The notes under the pieces are model-generated. The model had not been told where the DNA came from, did no database searches, and was given only the letters and a program-made list of their open reading frames with translations. A DNA stretch of 64,000 nt from Streptococcus sp. 'caviae'. GTDB taxonomy: Bacteria; Bacillota; Bacilli; Lactobacillales; Streptococcaceae. A program made the position numbers and the translations under genes. The stretch's first letter is position 1. Each line of letters begins with the position of its first letter. The stretch lies in the NCBI RefSeq assembly GCF_001937065.1, contig NZ_MOWR01000001.1:310001-374000 (forward strand), read 5' to 3'. Below, one piece after another: positions 60,670 through 64,000 of this stretch.

Positions 60670-60781
60670 TTATGCTTTTTTGGCTCTGGCTCATGCTTTG
60701 GTCCATGCTCTTTTCTCGCTCAAACCATTCATCCCGTATCTCCTCCAACAAATGGAAATAGGCTTTTCGCAATGTCGTCAT
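60653..60781 (-). pseudogene. Possible integrase-like C-terminal remnant beside tRNA-Lys
   Basis: A 42-codon minus-strand frame from MTTLRKAYFHLLEEIRDEWF to a tail rich in Ser/Lys/Gln; its stop lies in the tRNA terminator. The sequence is amphipathic and protein-like, and the frame is open further upstream without a start. A tail ending against a tRNA gene is where integrase genes of mobile elements sit, but no catalytic motif is present, so the identity is a guess. Confidence 0.25.
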
Positions 60782-60877
60782 ATCCTTAAAAAGTTCTATC
60801 AAAAATAAACAAAAATTGACAAAATCAATATAAACAGATACAGTGATGGGGCGAATGAGGAAGTTCGTACCTATAAG

Positions 60878-60909
60878 AAAAGCCCTAGCTTGGCAGAGCT
60901 AAGGCTTTT
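60878..60909. terminator. Intrinsic terminator
   Basis: AAAAGCCCTAGCT (60878-60890) with AGCTAAGGCTTTT (60897-60909), one mismatch, then TTTTT. No gene directly upstream on the plus strand is recognised, so it may serve a lost gene. Confidence 0.7.
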
Positions 60910-61054
60910 TTTGACCAGCTTTTTCATAACAGCTGCTTTTCTTAAGCTTTGCATCAGGAGTTTCCAAACGGGAAATTCCTTTTACTATATGTATCTAGAT
61001 TGGAACTTTAATTTCTATAGAAGATACCATATAATTAAAGGCAAGGAGGGCCTT

Positions 61055-62161
61055 ATGAACATTGGTCAAAATATCTATTTAAACCGGACTAGGATCAATT
61101 TTACACAGGAACAGCTGAGTGAATACTTACATTTAACAAAGGCAACCATTTCTAAGTGGGAAAACAATCAGGCTACCCCTGATATTCACTATCTTGTCTT
61201 AATGGCTAATTTATTTAATATCAGTGTCGATGATTTAATTGGCCACAAAAAGATCCTTTCATCACAGGAACGCAGTCAACTGTTTAATGATTTGAAAAAT
61301 AACAAAAAGAAATTCACAGCTGATCAAAGCCTGGCCAATATTGAAAAGCTGTCTAAGCAGTATTTAAATGATTACAAGACTCTGCTCATGCTCGTTCAGT
61401 TTATGGTCAACTCTTTTTTAGACAATAAAGGCTTAAAAGACCGGACTGCACAACTGGCTTTGGCTCTGCTGAACAAGATTATCAGCCATGCTTCGGCAGA
61501 AACTGAAATTCAGTCGGCAATCATGCTAAAAGTGATTATCCTCTTCCAAAATGAAAAATACGATGACATTATAGAAATCTATCATAACAGGCCTTATAAA
61601 CTTGGCGAGGAACTGATACTGGCTAACAGTTATGCCCTAAAAGGTGATATTGAAAAAGCTAAGGAAGTCCTGCAGGTAGAGCTTTATCAGCAAATTTTAT
61701 TAATGGTTGAGTCTCTGTCCACTTTAATCAGTTATGAGACCAAGGAAAACAGCCATGAAATCATCAGGCGAATGACTGGTCTCATAGAGCTTTTTAAACT
61801 GGAAGAGCTGCATCCTAACTCTGCCATCAAATGCTACTATACTCTAGCCCTTTATTACATTGATTCGGAGGAAGAAAAAGCAATAACTTTTTTAGGTAAG
61901 CTGCTGCAGTGCTGCAAAAATCTGCTCAAGCAATTTCAGCTGCATGGGGATTCCTTCTTTTATACGATAGACGACTGGCTGGAATCTCTGCCAATGGGAA
62001 CCCTTCCGCCTACCAATAAAAAACTGCTGATTAATCAAATGGAAGAGACCTTTAATACACCAGTCTTTGCTAAACTAAACAGCCATCCACAATTCCAATC
62101 TTTTATCAAAGACATTCAAGAACTGAAAAAGGAGCTGCAGCATGAACCTTACGATTCCTAG
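61055..62161 (+). CDS. Xre-family regulator with helical repeat domain
   Basis: A 368-residue protein. The helix-turn-helix is at about 5-60 (NRTRINFTQEQLSEYLHLTK, ATISKWENNQATPDIHYL); the remaining 300 residues are alpha-helical and resemble TPR-like repeats. ATG 61055 follows AAGGAGGG. It is the first gene of a cassette with a PLDc_N-like protein, an ABC ATPase and an ABC permease, whose expression it probably controls in answer to a signal sensed by the repeat domain. Confidence 0.8.
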   Translation: MNIGQNIYLNRTRINFTQEQLSEYLHLTKATISKWENNQATPDIHYLVLMANLFNISVDDLIGHKKILSSQERSQLFNDLKNNKKKFTADQSLANIEKLSKQYLNDYKTLLMLVQFMVNSFLDNKGLKDRTAQLALALLNKIISHASAETEIQSAIMLKVIILFQNEKYDDIIEIYHNRPYKLGEELILANSYALKGDIEKAKEVLQVELYQQILLMVESLSTLISYETKENSHEIIRRMTGLIELFKLEELHPNSAIKCYYTLALYYIDSEEEKAITFLGKLLQCCKNLLKQFQLHGDSFFYTIDDWLESLPMGTLPPTNKKLLINQMEETFNTPVFAKLNSHPQFQSFIKDIQELKKELQHEPYDS

Positions 62162-62348
62162 TACCTATCTTCCCTTCCTCATTCCTCTTTTTGCACTGCA
62201 GCTGATTTTAATCATCATAGCATTTGTAAAACTGAAAAGAATCAAACAGACAAATTACCTCAGTAAAGCAGCTTGGATGGTAATCATCTTATGTGCCAAT
62301 ATTCTGGGACCAATCCTATTTATCACGATTGAAGGAAAGAAACAATGA
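62142..62348 (+). CDS. PLDc_N-type small membrane protein (YxlE-like)
   Basis: A 68-residue protein with two hydrophobic segments and a short basic loop (FVKLKRIKQTNYLSKAAW), ending ILGPILFITIEGKKQ. This is the PLDc_N pattern seen in B. subtilis YxlE. It overlaps the regulator by 20 bases and the ATPase by four. YxlE works with the YxlF/YxlG transporter as a negative regulator of sigma-Y in B. subtilis; sigma-Y is not expected here. Confidence 0.75.
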   Translation: MNLTIPSTYLPFLIPLFALQLILIIIAFVKLKRIKQTNYLSKAAWMVIILCANILGPILFITIEGKKQ

Positions 62349-63250
62349 AGGCCATAACATTTGAGAAAGTCAGTAAATCTTTTAAAGATAAGCACATTTT
62401 AAATCAGGTGTCTTTAGAACTGACTGACAATAAAATCTATGGATTTGTCGGTCCAAACGGCTCAGGAAAAACAACTACCCTCAAAATGATGCTTGGACTG
62501 ACCAAGATTGATAGCGGTAATATCCAGATTTTTAATGAAAAAGTTACCTTTGGCAGCACCCCTACCAATAAACTCATCGGCTATCTGCCTGATGTGCCTG
62601 AATTTTACGACTATATGACTGCTGCAGAATACCTTAAATTATGCTCAGGATTTTCTCAGGGTAGACAGCCTCAGCGGGTGGAGGCTTTGCTGGAAGAGGT
62701 TGGTTTAAAAGACAGCAAGCAGCTGATCGCCACTTATTCCCGGGGTATGAAACAGCGCTTAGGCTTGGCTCAGGCTCTTATTCACAATCCTAAAATACTC
62801 ATCTGCGATGAACCGACAAGCGCCCTTGATCCAAAAGGCAGACAGGATATTTTAAAACTCATTTCACATCTAAGAGGAAAAAAGACGGTTATCTTTTCAA
62901 CGCATATACTGTCCGATGTTGAAAAAATCTGCGACGATGTGCTGGTGCTGAGCAAACATACGATTCAAAATCTCAGCCAATTAAAAGCTCGCAGCGCAGA
63001 AAAGGAGAAAGTCCTTTATACTGTTGTGCTGAAAGTCAAAAAAGAAGACCGCCCAATTTTGGAGCAGCACTTCCAGCTTGAAGAGGATGAAAACAAGATA
63101 AAAATTTATCTCCCTGCTAAAAAGAACGCCGCTAGCAGTGACATTTTAAAGGATTTCTATCAAAAACTGATGGAGCTAGGAGTCTTCCCTACCTTTATAG
63201 AGGCAGCAGATGAGTCCTTAGAACAGCTGTATTTAGAGGTTATATCATGA
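62345..63250 (+). CDS. ABC transporter ATPase (YxlF-like)
   Basis: A 301-residue ATPase with Walker A GPNGSGKTTT, signature YSRGMKQRLGLAQAL, Walker B ILICDEPTSALDPKG and H-loop IFSTHIL. A C-terminal extension of about 80 residues follows. It pairs with the permease whose ATG overlaps its stop (ATGA). Drug or peptide export is typical of this class; the substrate is unknown. Confidence 0.88.
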   Translation: MKAITFEKVSKSFKDKHILNQVSLELTDNKIYGFVGPNGSGKTTTLKMMLGLTKIDSGNIQIFNEKVTFGSTPTNKLIGYLPDVPEFYDYMTAAEYLKLCSGFSQGRQPQRVEALLEEVGLKDSKQLIATYSRGMKQRLGLAQALIHNPKILICDEPTSALDPKGRQDILKLISHLRGKKTVIFSTHILSDVEKICDDVLVLSKHTIQNLSQLKARSAEKEKVLYTVVLKVKKEDRPILEQHFQLEEDENKIKIYLPAKKNAASSDILKDFYQKLMELGVFPTFIEAADESLEQLYLEVIS

Positions 63251-64000
63251 ACTATTTATCAGTCATGCTCAAAAAAGAATGGTTGGAAAATATAAGAACT
63301 CACAAAAGCGCTGCAATGCTTATCTGCGGCATCTTTTTTGGAATTCTGGGACCCTTTACTGCTCTTATGATGCCGGATCTTATGGCCGGTCTGTTGCCCA
63401 AAAATTTGAGGCCAATCATTCCCGAGCCAACTTACATAGACTCCTATACCCAATACTTTAAGAATATCAACCAATTAGGACTTGTTATTCTCGTTTTCTT
63501 GTTTAGCGGGACACTTACTCAGGAACTAGCAAAAGGCACATTGATTAATTTGATCACCAAGGGACTGTCTAAAACATCAGTCATTGCAGCTAAGTTTAGT
63601 GTCCTGTCTTTCATCTGGAGCCTTACCTATCTTGCAGGGTCCGCTGTCCACTATGGCTATACCTTGTATTATTTTAATAATAAGGGGCTGCACAAAATAA
63701 CCGCCTATCTGGGAAGCTGGCTATTTGGCCTTCTCTTGATTAGTTTGATTCTCTTATTTTCTTCTCTGCTCAAGAAAAACAGCGCTGTCCTGCTGGGAAT
63801 TTTCACTGTAATCGTAGCTTTTTTCTTAATCAATGTCATGAAACCCATCAAAGATTTCAGTCCCCTGCTGCTTATCCAAAAGCAGTCAGACCTTTTGCTG
63901 GGACATTTTTCCCTACACCGTTACCAGCTGCTGTTCTTGCTGGTAATAGCTTTGATTCTGATGAACTTGGCAGCGGCAAATCTTGCCTTCAAAAGAAGCG
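63247..64000 (+). CDS. ABC-2 type permease (YxlG-like), cut by the window end
   Basis: The frame starts MNYLSVMLKKEWLENIRTHK and stays open for 251 codons to the end of the window. Hydrophobic segments follow an N-terminal cytoplasmic start, with an extracellular loop LLPKNLRPIIPEPTYID. The ELAKGTLINLITKGLSKTSV loop is typical of ABC-2 permeases. Membrane partner of the preceding ATPase. Confidence 0.85.
   Translation, partial: MNYLSVMLKKEWLENIRTHKSAAMLICGIFFGILGPFTALMMPDLMAGLLPKNLRPIIPEPTYIDSYTQYFKNINQLGLVILVFLFSGTLTQELAKGTLINLITKGLSKTSVIAAKFSVLSFIWSLTYLAGSAVHYGYTLYYFNNKGLHKITAYLGSWLFGLLLISLILLFSSLLKKNSAVLLGIFTVIVAFFLINVMKPIKDFSPLLLIQKQSDLLLGHFSLHRYQLLFLLVIALILMNLAAANLAFKRS

Overview
The window comes from a Streptococcus chromosome of the mutans type. 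The evidence is: a trehalose locus (treA, PTS trehalose IIBCA, divergent treR) beside dtd-rel and a glucose/maltose PTS permease; a ComD/ComE-type two-component system beside double-glycine bacteriocin genes; rarA, 6S RNA and tRNA-Lys in a row; strong Gram-positive ribosome binding sites; moderate GC content with an AT-rich island. The exact species cannot be assigned from the sequence.

Layout. 1-468: divergent rhodanese-like gene and a CsoR/CstR-type repressor. 900-10892: a seven-gene minus-strand operon for hexaric acids (GntP-type permease, two GudD paralogues, a galactarate/talarate-type dehydratase, a DapA-family aldolase, glycerate kinase, tartronate semialdehyde reductase) with a divergent CdaR-type activator. 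11019-13857: aldo/keto reductase and PepO. 14282-24773 (AT-rich): a class II lantibiotic cluster with a salivaricin-A-like precursor, LanM, LanT (C39), LanFEG immunity transporter, a Rgg/MutR regulator, and a divergent 20-residue hydrophobic peptide that looks like a pheromone. 25331-31770: ComDE-controlled type bacteriocin region with at least three double-glycine peptides, small membrane proteins, several broken genes and two copies of a 31-bp promoter element; no recognisable comC. 32258-35643: lipoprotein alkaline phosphatase, a long hairpin-rich stretch, and two exported proteins. 35789-42650: LacI regulator, DapA-family aldolase, NRAMP-like permease lacking the metal-binding motifs, and a sodium-pump-type oxaloacetate decarboxylase (OadA, OadG, biotin carrier, OadB). 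42757-54781: trehalose uptake and hydrolysis, dtd, rel, an EEP-family hydrolase, glucose/maltose PTS and its LacI regulator. 54964-64000: a small Xre cassette, rsmE, prmA, DUF3013, GNAT, rarA, 6S RNA, tRNA-Lys(CUU), and a YxlEFG-like ABC cassette that runs off the end.

How it fits together. The carbohydrate genes feed central metabolism: hexaric acids through pyruvate and glycerate-2-phosphate, trehalose and maltose through PTS, and an unknown substrate through the DapA-family enzyme and oxaloacetate decarboxylase. The AT-rich middle is a competition island with two separately controlled antimicrobial systems: a MutR-type lantibiotic and a ComDE-type set of unmodified bacteriocins. The strongest candidates for something undescribed are the MutR/hydrophobic peptide pair with the compact lantibiotic, the aldolase/NRAMP-like/OAD locus, and the hairpin array at 34076-34358.
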